From positions 124,001 through 188,000 of the forward strand of contig CAWATG010000015.1 in NCBI GenBank assembly GCA_963785035.1: a stretch of 64,000 bases of DNA, written 5' to 3'. Position numbers and translations under genes: made by a program. The DNA is from CAWATG01 sp963785035 (GTDB lineage Bacteria > Actinomycetota > Acidimicrobiia > IMCC26256 > CAWATG01). Below the pieces are notes generated by a model. It did not search any database. It was not told the DNA's origin and saw only the letters and a program-made list of their open reading frames with translations. Of this stretch, positions 27,294 through 35,544 are shown piece by piece. Within the stretch, counting starts at the first letter, position 1. The number at the start of each line of letters is the position of its first letter.

Positions 27294-28396
27294 GTCCTCA
27301 CCTCCGCCAGCTCGGCGCCGAGCCAAGCGAGTTGTCGACTCGGGCCACCGAGCATTATCTCGATCTGTTTGGCCCATAGGTAGTAGCGATGGAACGGGTA
27401 GTCGATGTCGACTCCGATACCGCCGTGCACGTGCGAGGTGAGATGCAGCGCTCGGCGACCCCCGGTTGCTGCCCACCACGTCGCAACGAGGACGTCGCTC
27501 GAGGCATCGAGCCCATGATCGAGCCGCCATGCGGCATGCCACATCGTGACCCGCATTGCTTCGATAGCGATGTGCGCGTCGGCAATCTCCATCGCCACGC
27601 CTTGATTGGTCGACAGCGGACGGCCGAACTGTTCGCGGTTCGAGGTGTAGTCGGCTGCCATCCGGACTGCTTCGGCTCCGACACCGACCTGGATCGCGCA
27701 CAACATGACGCGTGCGCGATCGACCATCCACGCGACGACGTCGAAGAGAGCGTCCGTTGCGGCGACCGTGACGCCATCGAGGGTGAGCAGCCCGTCGAGT
27801 CCGTGTGCGATCCCGTCACCCGCTTCGATGGTGACACCGTCCGCAGCTGGGTCGATGAGAAAGACGCCAGGGGAGGACCCCGCGGCCCGTGCGGTCACCA
27901 GGATGCGGTGCGCGACGGTGGCGGCAGGAACGGCAACCTTGGTGCCGTGCAGCGCCCATCGGCCGCCATCGTCCCGCGTTGCCTCGACCGAAGGATGTAG
28001 CGGATCGGCCGCACCCAACTCGTCGAGCGCCACGGTCAGGATCGTCGCGCCTTCCGCGACGCCGCGCACGAGGTCCGCATGTTCATCGCTCGTGCCGTGC
28101 GTGGCGAGTGTGAGCGCGGCGACGATCGTCGGCCACATCGGCACCGGTGCGACGCGGGACCCGAGAGCGACGGCGACGATGCACGACTCCACGAAGCCGA
28201 GGCCCATTCCACCGAGTGACTCTGGCAGCGAGAGTCCCAACAGGTTCGATTCGGCGAGGTGGCGCCAGAGATCGCGGTCGAGGCGTTCCTCGGAGTGCTC
28301 GATTTCCTTGATGCGATCGACCGGACAATGATCGCCCAGGATGCTCGTTGCGAGTGCTTCGAGCGCGAGCTGATCGTCGCTGAAAGTGAAATCCAC
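27290..28396 (-). CDS. Acyl-CoA dehydrogenase (FadE28/ChsE1-like subunit)
   Basis: 368 residues, GTG start (VDFTFSDDQLALEALATS). The acyl-CoA dehydrogenase fold is clear: N-terminal helices, beta domain with LHGTKVAVPAATVAHRILV, and C-terminal helices with DYTSNREQFGRPLSTNQG and THVHGGIGVDIDYPFHRYY. In the igr locus FadE28 and FadE29 form a heterotetramer acting on the three-carbon steroid side chain. The position between the DUF35 and MaoC genes, with one base and a four-base overlap, matches that system. Confidence 0.85.
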   Translation of the reverse strand: MDFTFSDDQLALEALATSILGDHCPVDRIKEIEHSEERLDRDLWRHLAESNLLGLSLPESLGGMGLGFVESCIVAVALGSRVAPVPMWPTIVAALTLATHGTSDEHADLVRGVAEGATILTVALDELGAADPLHPSVEATRDDGGRWALHGTKVAVPAATVAHRILVTARAAGSSPGVFLIDPAADGVTIEAGDGIAHGLDGLLTLDGVTVAATDALFDVVAWMVDRARVMLCAIQVGVGAEAVRMAADYTSNREQFGRPLSTNQGVAMEIADAHIAIEAMRVTMWHAAWRLDHGLDASSDVLVATWWAATGGRRALHLTSHVHGGIGVDIDYPFHRYYLWAKQIEIMLGGPSRQLAWLGAELAEVRT

Positions 28397-28397
28397 C

Positions 28398-28811
28398 CTA
28401 GGACACCACGCGAAACTGTGGCAGCGTCAGGTCGTCGTCGAACTTCACGAACGTTGCCTGGACACCCATACCGATCTCGATCGCATTCGGGTCGATATCG
28501 ATGATGTTCGAAACCAGGCGCGTCCCTTCGTCGAGCTCGATCAGAGCAATCGCCAACGGGTATTCGAAGGACGGGATCTGGGGGTAGTGCGTCACGACAT
28601 AGCTGTAGATCGTGCCGCGGCCGGCAGCTTCGATCGTGTCCCACTCGAGCGAGCAGCAGTGTGGGCACATCGGTCGGGGCGGATGGCGCAGCTCACCGCA
28701 GCCGACGCAGCGCTGAATGACCAGACGATGCTCTTTGGCTGCATCGAACCAGAACTGGCTGTCGCGGGTGATCGCGGGTCGCGGCCGCAGTGGTTGTGCA
28801 GTGTCGCTCAC
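28398..28811 (-). CDS. DUF35 OB-fold protein with zinc ribbon (stand-alone ChsH2 C-terminal part)
   Basis: 137 residues. The zinc ribbon CVGCGELRHPPRPMCPHC is followed by an OB-fold (GRGTIYSYVVTHYPQ, YPLAIALIELDEGTRLVSNI). GTG 28811 follows a GGGGGG tract. In mycobacteria this domain is the C-terminal half of ChsH2 and binds Ltp2 to make an active aldolase. Here it is a separate gene directly after the MaoC half. A 68-base gap separates the two, and the stop of the MaoC frame is clear, so this is a true split rather than a simple frame break. Confidence 0.82.
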   Translation of the reverse strand: MSDTAQPLRPRPAITRDSQFWFDAAKEHRLVIQRCVGCGELRHPPRPMCPHCCSLEWDTIEAAGRGTIYSYVVTHYPQIPSFEYPLAIALIELDEGTRLVSNIIDIDPNAIEIGMGVQATFVKFDDDLTLPQFRVVS

Positions 28812-28879
28812 GTCGAGCCCCCCGAGGTCGGTGTGGAAACGATGGCCCAAATGGCCCAATCTTCAAATGGTGCGAGCGA

Positions 28880-29422
28880 CTAAGCGGTCTGCGCTGCCTT
28901 TGGCCTGAACTTCAGGATACGAAACAGCATGGTCCCCACCAGCTCGTCATCTGCATCGAAGTAGCTCTGACGCATTGTAAGGAAGTGACCGGATCCGAGT
29001 CCTGTCGTCTTCTCCGGCGAGATGGATTCGATGGTGCGTCGCATCGTCAACCGGTCACCAGGTCGCAGGTACCGCATGTACTCCTGTTCGCAGTTGGTTG
29101 CGACCACCGAGGTGAATCCCGCGGCATCGAGCAATTGCATGGCCGAATCCTGGGCGTTAGGGGAATCCGACGACCTGATCCCCGGACCGGGTGCCATGAC
29201 CCAGGCCTGCAGCATCGTCGGCGGCGCCACAATTCCGCCGTGCACCGACGCTGCGGCGACGTCGGCGTCGGTATAGACCGGGTTCGTGTCGCCAAGAGCC
29301 ACACACCAGTGGCGGATCATCGCTTCGTTGACGGCATCGGGGCCGATATCGACGACGTCGAGGATGACGCCGTCGAACTGGGCCAACGCTTCGAAGAGTG
29401 CGTCCTTGTCGTCGGTGCTCAT
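28880..29422 (-). CDS. chsH2: MaoC-like/FAS1-type dehydratase half (stand-alone ChsH2 N-terminal part)
   Basis: 180 residues. Hot-dog fold with AVNEAMIRHWCVALGDTNPVY, GGIVAPPTMLQAWVMAPGPG and YLRPGDRLTMRRTIESISPEK. The catalytic Asp-His pair of hydratases is not present at the GDTNPVYTD position, as in the substrate-binding half of ChsH2. It probably completes the ChsH1 hydratase. ATG 29422 overlaps the TGA of the preceding acyl-CoA dehydrogenase gene. Confidence 0.8.
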   Translation of the reverse strand: MSTDDKDALFEALAQFDGVILDVVDIGPDAVNEAMIRHWCVALGDTNPVYTDADVAAASVHGGIVAPPTMLQAWVMAPGPGIRSSDSPNAQDSAMQLLDAAGFTSVVATNCEQEYMRYLRPGDRLTMRRTIESISPEKTTGLGSGHFLTMRQSYFDADDELVGTMLFRILKFRPKAAQTA

Positions 29423-30624
29423 GCGGGCTTCACCCGCGCTTGCCGTGTCATTCCCAGACCGGCTGAAGCCACGATCTCGCGCTGCACTTCGTTGACTCCT
29501 CCTCCGAAGGTGTTCACGATGCTGTGGCGTACGGCTCGTTCGAGTTCACCACGCAGCACTTCGCCCGGTGAACCGGCGCGCAGTGTGCCCGCAGCGCCGA
29601 CCATGGCGAGGAGAACGTCGTATACCTCGATCACAGCCTCGGTGCTGTACACCTTGACCGCTGAGGACTCTCCTGGACCGAGCGTACCTGCATGCGTCGC
29701 CTCGACCATGCGCCAATTCAAGAGCCGCATGGCTTCGAGCAAAGCGTGGGAGTAGGCGAGGTCAGCCTGTACCCACGGCAGGTCGATCATCATGGCGTGA
29801 TCCCCGAGGGTGCCTGCTGCGTTCGCGGGTGTCGTCCGCGCCCAGGAGGAAACGTCATCCCAGAGCCGGGGAGCGAGTCCTCCGACTGCTGCCAGGCCGA
29901 CTCGTTCGTGGTTGAGCTGTGTCGTAATGAGGCTCCAGCCGCCGTTCTCCGCGCCGACGAGATTGGCCGCGGGGACGCGGACATCGTCGTAGAACGTCGC
30001 GGTTGTCTGTAACCCGCCTACGGTCATGATCGGTGTCCACGAGAAGCCTGCCGAGTCCGTCGGCACGAGGAGGATCGAGATCCCCTTGTGCTTGGGCGCC
30101 TCGGGATCGGTTCGACACGCCAGCCATATGTAGTCGGCCGTGTCGGCCCCGCTGGTGAACACCTTCGCGCCGTTGACGATGTACTCGTCGCCGGCGCGGA
30201 CTGCACGGGTTCGCAATGACGCCAGGTCCGTTCCGGCCTCCGCCTCGGTGTAGCCAATAGCAAAGTTGACTTCGCCGCGAAGGATCCCGGGCAGCAGCCG
30301 CTTCTTCTGCTCATCGGTCCCGAGCCGAATGAGCGTTGGACCAACCGTGTTGAGGGTGACGAAGGGCAGTGGGGCGTTGGCGCGTTGTGCCTCGTCGAAA
30401 AAGATGTACTGCTCCGACGCCGGCCGTCCTTGCCCGCCATACTCGGTAGGCCACCCGATACCGAGCCACCCATCCTCGCCCAATTGCCGTATGACACGAC
30501 GAAACGTTGCGGTGTCGCGTCCACCCTCCAGCCCTCCGCGAACGTCGGCGCTGAGGAGCCGTGCGAAGTACGTACGGAGCTCCTGGCGTAACGCGAGTTG
30601 TTCGGGAGTCTCGACCAGGTACAT
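29419..30624 (-). CDS. Acyl-CoA dehydrogenase (FadE29/ChsE2-like subunit), first gene of operon
   Basis: 401 residues. Typical features: LGEDGWLGIGWPTEYGGQG, INFAIGYTEAEAGTDLASL-like flavin loop (FAIGYTEAEAGTDLASLRT), YIVNGAKVFTSGADTADYIW, and C-terminal NTFGGGVNEVQREIVASAGLG. It is the promoter-proximal gene of the coupled steroid side-chain operon running to 24367. With the 368-residue paralogue it should form the alpha2-beta2 dehydrogenase. The 180 bases upstream hold the promoter; no convincing KstR-type operator was found there. Confidence 0.87.
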   Translation of the reverse strand: MYLVETPEQLALRQELRTYFARLLSADVRGGLEGGRDTATFRRVIRQLGEDGWLGIGWPTEYGGQGRPASEQYIFFDEAQRANAPLPFVTLNTVGPTLIRLGTDEQKKRLLPGILRGEVNFAIGYTEAEAGTDLASLRTRAVRAGDEYIVNGAKVFTSGADTADYIWLACRTDPEAPKHKGISILLVPTDSAGFSWTPIMTVGGLQTTATFYDDVRVPAANLVGAENGGWSLITTQLNHERVGLAAVGGLAPRLWDDVSSWARTTPANAAGTLGDHAMMIDLPWVQADLAYSHALLEAMRLLNWRMVEATHAGTLGPGESSAVKVYSTEAVIEVYDVLLAMVGAAGTLRAGSPGEVLRGELERAVRHSIVNTFGGGVNEVQREIVASAGLGMTRQARVKPA

Positions 30625-30805
30625 CAGCGAGGTGTCCGCGAAACGCTGCGCGTTCGTGCGATCTCACGGCGTCCCCCCGACATCTCGCGGTGTGCTCCTC
30701 TGGTTGAGGTGGCGTGCATGTGCACCGCCGATTGTCTCGCACGTCGGGAACATGTCGCAAGGCGACGCTGTGGCACGGTGTGTTCGGATCGGAAGTCTGT
30801 CGTCC

Positions 30806-31582
30806 CTATGCCGTCCGCTGACGGCCTCGTTTCCGCAGCCGAGGCTTCCGGAGCGACCGCCGCGGTCGGGTGCTGCGCGCCTCTGGCGGGAGCCATTTGG
30901 TGAATGCCGAGGTCAAGGTGAAGGCGAGGAAGAGAGCGATCGCGATCGGCGACCGCATGAGGCGCATCATCGTGTAGGCGTGCGGCACGCGAATCCAGAC
31001 GCGCCCGACGATGTCGTTTGCGTGTGGCTGCCAGATGTCGACCGTCGTTCGATTGTCACCCTTCGTGACGAATCCGTGGGTCGCGTCGCCGCCGACGATG
31101 CGATGGACGACGAGGCCGCCTGCGAGCGCGCGATCCTGTTCCTTCGGGACGCGGAACACCACGATGTCACGGATCTTGTAGTGCTCCCGTTCCCTGGTGA
31201 TGACCAGATCACCGGGACTGAAGGTGCCGTTCATGCTCGTGCCCGAGACCATGCTGTAACCCGTGTGCCTCCGAGGGTCACCGGTCGGAACCCGACAGCC
31301 CCAGATGACGAGCAGCAGCAGGGAGATGAGCATGCTTCGGCGTGCCTGGCGGCGATGCCGTCGTTGCCTCCGGGTGCGTTCGGCTCGAGGCGCCGCCGGC
31401 CCCGAAGGGGCATGGTGCTGTGAAGGCTCAGGCGTGGGCCGGCGGGCTTTCTGGTGCCGAATGCGCGTTCTGCGTGCCGATGGCCTGCTGCGGTGGTGAC
31501 GCGACCGGGCGGAGTGCGGCGCGGGAAGGTACTCGTCGCCTAGGTCGAGGGCGGTGCGCTCGGCGTGCTGGGTCGCGTTCAT
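30806..31582 (-). CDS. sipW: Signal peptidase I, SipW/ER type
   Basis: 258 residues. A basic, Pro-rich cytoplasmic N-terminus precedes a transmembrane helix (SMLISLLLLVIWG). The catalytic Ser lies in VSGTSMNGTFSPGDLV. The general-base region is VVHRIVGG, with His instead of the bacterial Lys, and GFVTKGDNRTTVD follows; this is the signature of the ER/SipW branch. A second helix near the C-terminus (IAIALFLAFTLTSAF) and a basic tail follow. ATG 31582 overlaps the TGA of the upstream small exported-protein gene, which fixes the start and links enzyme and presumed substrates. Confidence 0.85.
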   Translation of the reverse strand: MNATQHAERTALDLGDEYLPAPHSARSRHHRSRPSARRTRIRHQKARRPTPEPSQHHAPSGPAAPRAERTRRQRRHRRQARRSMLISLLLLVIWGCRVPTGDPRRHTGYSMVSGTSMNGTFSPGDLVITREREHYKIRDIVVFRVPKEQDRALAGGLVVHRIVGGDATHGFVTKGDNRTTVDIWQPHANDIVGRVWIRVPHAYTMMRLMRSPIAIALFLAFTLTSAFTKWLPPEARSTRPRRSLRKPRLRKRGRQRTA

Positions 31583-31974
31583 GGTCCCGTGATAACGACG
31601 TGGACGTTTTTGATGCTCGCGCTCGGTGGGCTCCCGCTGATGGCGAGTGTCGCCGTGGTGGCGGCCACGGATGCCGAGGCGTTCGCGAGGGAGCTGTTGG
31701 ACACATCTGCGAGGGTGACATGGAGCGTCCCGCCGTTGCACGCGGAATCGATGCCCGACAGGCGAATCTGCGACACGTAGTACCGATTGTTGGTCGTGTC
31801 ATAGTTGACCCGAAACGATGTGATGGTCACGCCGTCGCTATCGCATTTGGCGACCGTGCTCGTCCCCGCACTCACATTCGAGGAACCCGGGCTCAACGAC
31901 GAAGCCGCCGCCGTCGTGATCGACAGCGGCGAGCACGCCAGCAATATGAGGGTGAGAAGCGTTCGACGACGCAT
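31579..31974 (-). CDS. Small exported protein, paralogue 3 (presumed signal peptidase client)
   Basis: 131 residues with an N-terminal hydrophobic signal (RRRTLLTLILLACSPLSITT). The mature part shows the pattern shared with the two upstream paralogues: SSLSPGSSNVSAGTSTVAKC, then ISQIRLSGID-like strand, SACNGGTLHVTLAD and a Ser/Thr-rich TATLAISGSPPSASI end. Two cysteines at equivalent positions may form a disulfide. Most diverged of the three. Directly coupled to the signal peptidase gene. Confidence 0.72.
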   Translation of the reverse strand: MRRRTLLTLILLACSPLSITTAAASSLSPGSSNVSAGTSTVAKCDSDGVTITSFRVNYDTTNNRYYVSQIRLSGIDSACNGGTLHVTLADVSNSSLANASASVAATTATLAISGSPPSASIKNVHVVITGP

Positions 31975-32042
31975 GACTCAACTCCCAGCCGATGCCGTGC
32001 GCCGCGGATCCAAGGGATCGCTGGCCACCGACATCGGCGCGC

Positions 32043-32441
32043 CTATCCGATCGCGACCGCGGTGCCCGTGACGGCCGCCGCTGATGGAGACCCGGAAATG
32101 GTCACGTTGTACGTGAGTGTTCCGGTGGCGACGGTCGCTGTTCCGGATCCGAGGCTCGTGCTGGAGCCGTTGAAGAGCGTGACCGAGAGGGTCTTGCCGT
32201 TACAGGCGGTGGCGTCAGCGGTCACGATCGAGATGGAGACCGACGACACTGCGTACCCCGGAATGCCCGACGCGTAAGCGGTGGTCCATGGTCCGACGCT
32301 CACGGCGCTTCCCGCACATGAGCTCACCGCACCGTTGCCGGCAGCGAGTGACGACGAGTTGACAGTGAGCGCGGCCGCAGCTGCCCAGACCGTGCCGAAC
32401 GCCGTCATTCCGAAGAGACTGATCAACAACCAACGTCGCAT
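32043..32441 (-). CDS. Small exported protein, paralogue 2
   Basis: 132 residues. Signal MRRWLLISLFGMTAFGTVWA; mature part begins ALTVNSSSLAAGNGAVSSC. It shares with paralogue 1 the segments SVGPWTTAYASGIPGYAVSS, ACNGKTLSVTLFNGSS and LTYNVTISGSPSAAAV. Ser/Thr/Ala/Gly-rich beta composition resembles TasA-like or other extracellular fibre subunits, but no specific family is recognised. AAGGAAG precedes ATG 32441, and a 17-base tandem duplication lies in its leader. Confidence 0.75.
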   Translation of the reverse strand: MRRWLLISLFGMTAFGTVWAAAAALTVNSSSLAAGNGAVSSCAGSAVSVGPWTTAYASGIPGYAVSSVSISIVTADATACNGKTLSVTLFNGSSTSLGSGTATVATGTLTYNVTISGSPSAAAVTGTAVAIG

Positions 32442-32459
32442 GGTGACTTCCTTTCTCGT

Positions 32460-32494
32460 CCGGCAGGGTGGAGCATTCCGGCAGGGTGGAGCAT
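32460..32494 (-). repeat. 17-base tandem duplication in the leader of paralogue 2
   Basis: CCGGCAGGGTGGAGCAT occurs twice on the plus strand, at 32460-32476 and 32478-32494, one base apart. It lies 19-53 bases before the start codon of paralogue 2, in the transcribed leader or promoter. Confidence 0.8.
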
Positions 32495-32583
32495 GAGGTG
32501 GAGAGTGAGAGTTCTCAAGCCTGATTTCCCATCGGCGAACTCGGGGCGTTTACGAGTGATTCCGCCAAATGGGTCGTCAGTCA

Positions 32584-32988
32584 CTACCCGATTGCGATTG
32601 CCGTTCCGACGACTGCCGATGCGGCTGGCGACCCCGAGATCGTGACGTTGTAGGTGCTGGTTCCGGTAGCCACGGTCGCGCTGCCGTTTCCGAGGGATGC
32701 ATTTGATCCATCGAAGAGAACGACTGAGAGGGTCTTGCCATTACAGGCTGTGGCGTCGGCGCCTGCACCGCCAAGGGTGATGGAAACCGATGAGACGGCG
32801 TGGCCCGGAACTCCTGCCACATAGGACGTGGTCCAGGGGCCGACCGTGACGGCATTCGAGGCGCACGACGACACCACTCCATTCCCTGCTGCGAGGGATG
32901 AGGTGTTGACGGTGAGTGATGCCGCAGCGGCGAACGCCATTCCGAACGATGCGGTTCCGAAGATGCTGATCAACAGCCAACGCTTCAC
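32584..32988 (-). CDS. Small exported protein, paralogue 1
   Basis: 134 residues from GTG 32988, which has GGGAGC upstream; the frame is open further but homology to paralogue 2 begins at this codon (VKRWLLISIFGTASFGMAFA). Mature part: ASLTVNTSSLAAGNGVVSSC, TVGPWTTSYVAGVPGHAVSS, ACNGKTLSVVLFDGSN and STYNVTISGSPAASAVVG. Very close to paralogue 2, so a recent tandem duplication. First gene of the presumed operon with the signal peptidase. Confidence 0.75.
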   Translation of the reverse strand: MKRWLLISIFGTASFGMAFAAAASLTVNTSSLAAGNGVVSSCASNAVTVGPWTTSYVAGVPGHAVSSVSITLGGAGADATACNGKTLSVVLFDGSNASLGNGSATVATGTSTYNVTISGSPAASAVVGTAIAIG

Positions 32989-33150
32989 GGAGAGCTCCCT
33001 TGCTCGCCGGGTGCTCCAATGCACCCATCCAATAGTTCGATTTACTAGCTGGAGGAGGTATCGGGAGAATTCCGGAGGTCCTAAAGCAAAACGAACGAAA
33101 TAGTACTAATGACCCAGACTCTTTCGTTCGAGTCATGTACCGCAGAATCG

Positions 33151-33828
33151 CTACAGAAGGGAAAGGCGACTGTTCGTGGCGTCGAGTACGGCCCGGGCAA
33201 TCGCGTCGGCTTCGTTGCTCTGGTGAACGACTGCCGAGCCCGAGATCATCTGCTCGGTCGGGGGTTGGACATGAACCACCGTGACGAGGGCAACGTCCGT
33301 GGTCCCCAGACGGAGCGTTTGGGCGGAGTCGAGGTCCAGGCCTTCGGCGGCTGGACTGAGTTGGCGGAGCGCGTCGAGCGTCGCAGTGGCGACGAGTCGA
33401 TGGCGTGACGCGGCGGCAATGGAGCCCTCGGCGAATCCGGTGGCATGCTCGTCGGCGAGCTCGAGGACGACGCGGACGGTGCTTCGTATGCCTGCGGCCT
33501 CGGCATTGATGCCCTTGAGGAGCGTTCGGGATATGGGTCGCCGAGACGCGTGGGTCGGATCAGAGGCCTGTGCTCCGCGGGCAAAGGGTTCCTCCAGCAG
33601 GACAACCGAGACGATCCTTCGATCGACCTCGAGTCCGAATGAGGCCAAGGCGATGGACTGAACGTCCCGTACTACCTGTTTCGCGGTTTTGTCTGGCCGC
33701 GCCACGATGTGAATCTCGGTCGGTCGTCCGGCGGAGTCGACCACGATGCGCGCCGCGGAGATCTCGGGGAGGCGGCACATCTCGCGCTCGATCTCGGCGA
33801 GGTTCAGGAAATCTGGTTCCGCATCCAT
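33151..33828 (-). CDS. Conserved protein of unknown function
   Basis: 225 residues, no signal peptide or membrane helix. The N-terminal domain (LAEIEREMCRLPEISAARIV, RPDKTAKQVVRDVQSIALAS, GLEVDRRIVSVV) has an alternating alpha-beta pattern like small ligand-binding or ACT-like domains. The C-terminal domain (VRVVLELADEHATGF, then ATATLDALRQLSPAAEGLDL) repeats a similar pattern, suggesting two tandem domains. I do not know the function. ATG 33828 faces the HD-GYP genes divergently, so they may share control. Confidence 0.7.
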   Translation of the reverse strand: MDAEPDFLNLAEIEREMCRLPEISAARIVVDSAGRPTEIHIVARPDKTAKQVVRDVQSIALASFGLEVDRRIVSVVLLEEPFARGAQASDPTHASRRPISRTLLKGINAEAAGIRSTVRVVLELADEHATGFAEGSIAAASRHRLVATATLDALRQLSPAAEGLDLDSAQTLRLGTTDVALVTVVHVQPPTEQMISGSAVVHQSNEADAIARAVLDATNSRLSLL

Positions 33829-34060
33829 GGTTTGGGTCCTCCTGCACGAACTGGAGTGAATGGTAGTCGAATCAGCCTAAATGTGGCTTATGTTGTCCAT
33901 GTTGTTGGTGTTGTTCTCCGTTACGATCTGTCTTCCTGAATGGACGGAGACGGCAAGGCCTCGAGTCATCACGTCATATGAACACAGCCTTTGAGCGAAG
34001 CGTTACCCCATGAGGACATCAGCGATCCGAATGGAGGTGTGAGTCAAAGGGGGTCTTCCC

Positions 34061-34150
34061 ATGCAGAAGACCATTGCACGCGTTGCGGTATTCACGAATG
34101 GTCTGGTGGCACTGCTGCTTTCAGGCGGCGCCGGCAGTCGAATTACCTGA
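34061..34150 (+). CDS. Possible 29-residue hydrophobic peptide
   Basis: ATG 34061 with a GGGGG tract eight bases upstream opens MQKTIARVAVFTNGLVALLL, followed by SGGAGSRIT and TGA at 34148. Basic start and hydrophobic core resemble a signal or pheromone-like peptide. It lies in the otherwise gene-free 366 bases (33829-34194) between the divergent unknown gene and the HD-GYP gene, 44 bases before the latter. The rest of that stretch has a locally AT-rich part (about 33870-33930) that may hold promoters. Confidence 0.35.
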   Translation: MQKTIARVAVFTNGLVALLLSGGAGSRIT

Positions 34151-34194
34151 GACACCCGATGACTCGAGTCCTTGCCGCCTGCGAAGGGACACCG

Positions 34195-35544
34195 ATGAGC
34201 AAGAAACCTGAACGGTCTCTATGGCCACTTGCGGTTGTCTTCGGCGCGGTCACCGTCGCGCTGGGAACGCTGTTGGCGCTGCGCGGCGATGTGCCGCAAG
34301 TTGGGCCGATTCTCGTCTTCGGAGGGCTGTTCATGTTTGCCGAACACCAGCCCACCGAGCTTCGTTCGGGGAGCTCTATGAGTGCGGGCTTCATGTTGGG
34401 CATGGCGTCGATCGTTGTTTTCGAACACGATGATTCGCTGCTCGGCCCGCTCCTCGTCGGTGTCTGTGGTGGGTTCTACCTTCCGCATCTCCATCGGCAT
34501 GAGTGGGCCAAGATCGGTTTCAACTGCGGGCTCTACGGACTGTCGGTAGCGGCAGCTGCAGCCGTGTATACGACGCTTTCACCTGCAGACCCAAGTTCTG
34601 TTCTGCATCTGCTCGTGCTCGCAATTCCATCGTCGCTTGCCTTTTCTGTTGTCGACTTGGGTCTTCTCACCTTCGGTCTGTCATACAAGTCGCGACAACC
34701 AGTACGAGCGTTGCTTTCGGACGTCAGTCGCAGCCATCTTCAGATCTATCCGTTCGCGTTACTCGGCGTCTTTTTTGGGCAGCTCTACCTCGACATTGGA
34801 ATGGTCGCTGTCCCATTGTTGGTGGTGCCGATCCTGACTGCACGCCGGACCTTTGCTTCATCGTTGGCACTAAAAGGTGCGCAGGACGACACGGTGAGCA
34901 CGCTGATCAAGGCGCTCGAGGCAAAGGACCCTTACACGTCGGGGCACGCTGAACGCGTTGCGACATTTTCGCAGTACATCGGGGAGCATCTCGGGTTTTC
35001 GTCGCGGCGGATGGAACGCCTGCGTCTCGCAGCGCTGATGCATGACATCGGCAAGCTCATTGTTCCGAATCACTTACTCAACAAGGCAGGCAAGCTCACG
35101 GAACAGGAGTACATCCGGGTCCGGCGTCACGAAGACGTATCCATCGCGCTGCTCGAACGGATCGACTTTCTTGCCCCGGTCGCCACTGCGGCGTCGAGCG
35201 AGTTTGCGCACTACACGCCTGACGACTCGAAGTTCCCAATCGAGCCTTACATCGTTCATGTTGCCGATGCGTTCGACGCGATGACGTCCACGCGCTCGTA
35301 CCGCAAGGCGTTGACGCAAGAGGTGGCGTTTGCCGAACTGCGAGCGCGGGCAGGCGCACAATTCCACCCCGACGCCGTTGAAGCGCTGATCGCGGCCATC
35401 GAGTCCCGGAGCGAGTTTCACGGGGCCGGTCATGAGTCGACCGTCCACGACTTTCTGGTGACACCTCCGGAGTCCGGTGTTGGCTCAGCCGGTCTGGGTG
35501 ATCTGGATGCTCAACTGGCTCCAGCGCGACAGGCCGCGCCGTGA
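34195..35544 (+). CDS. Membrane-bound HD-GYP-type protein with degenerate GYP region
   Basis: 449 residues. About 225 residues of membrane helices at the N-terminus form a sensor region, followed by an HD domain: DPYTSGHAERVATFSQYIGE, LMHDIGKLIVPNHLL (His-Asp near residue 283), HVADAFDAMTSTRSYRKAL. HD-GYP proteins hydrolyse cyclic di-GMP. The usual HHE-x-DGSGYP block is replaced by SSEFAHYTPDDSKFP, so activity may differ. ATG 34195 has GAAGGGA six bases upstream. Its TGA overlaps the GTG of the next HD gene. Confidence 0.82.
   Translation: MSKKPERSLWPLAVVFGAVTVALGTLLALRGDVPQVGPILVFGGLFMFAEHQPTELRSGSSMSAGFMLGMASIVVFEHDDSLLGPLLVGVCGGFYLPHLHRHEWAKIGFNCGLYGLSVAAAAAVYTTLSPADPSSVLHLLVLAIPSSLAFSVVDLGLLTFGLSYKSRQPVRALLSDVSRSHLQIYPFALLGVFFGQLYLDIGMVAVPLLVVPILTARRTFASSLALKGAQDDTVSTLIKALEAKDPYTSGHAERVATFSQYIGEHLGFSSRRMERLRLAALMHDIGKLIVPNHLLNKAGKLTEQEYIRVRRHEDVSIALLERIDFLAPVATAASSEFAHYTPDDSKFPIEPYIVHVADAFDAMTSTRSYRKALTQEVAFAELRARAGAQFHPDAVEALIAAIESRSEFHGAGHESTVHDFLVTPPESGVGSAGLGDLDAQLAPARQAAP

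Noticed and set aside
28812..28879. Frame break joining the MaoC and DUF35 genes into one ChsH2
   Set aside because: A clear stop, 68 bases of spacer and a GTG with its own purine-rich site support two separate genes.
30625..30805. KstR-type operator upstream of the steroid operon
   Set aside because: Only GGAACATGTCGC near 30750 resembles it, and it fails the AAC-N2-GTT symmetry; not reported as a site.
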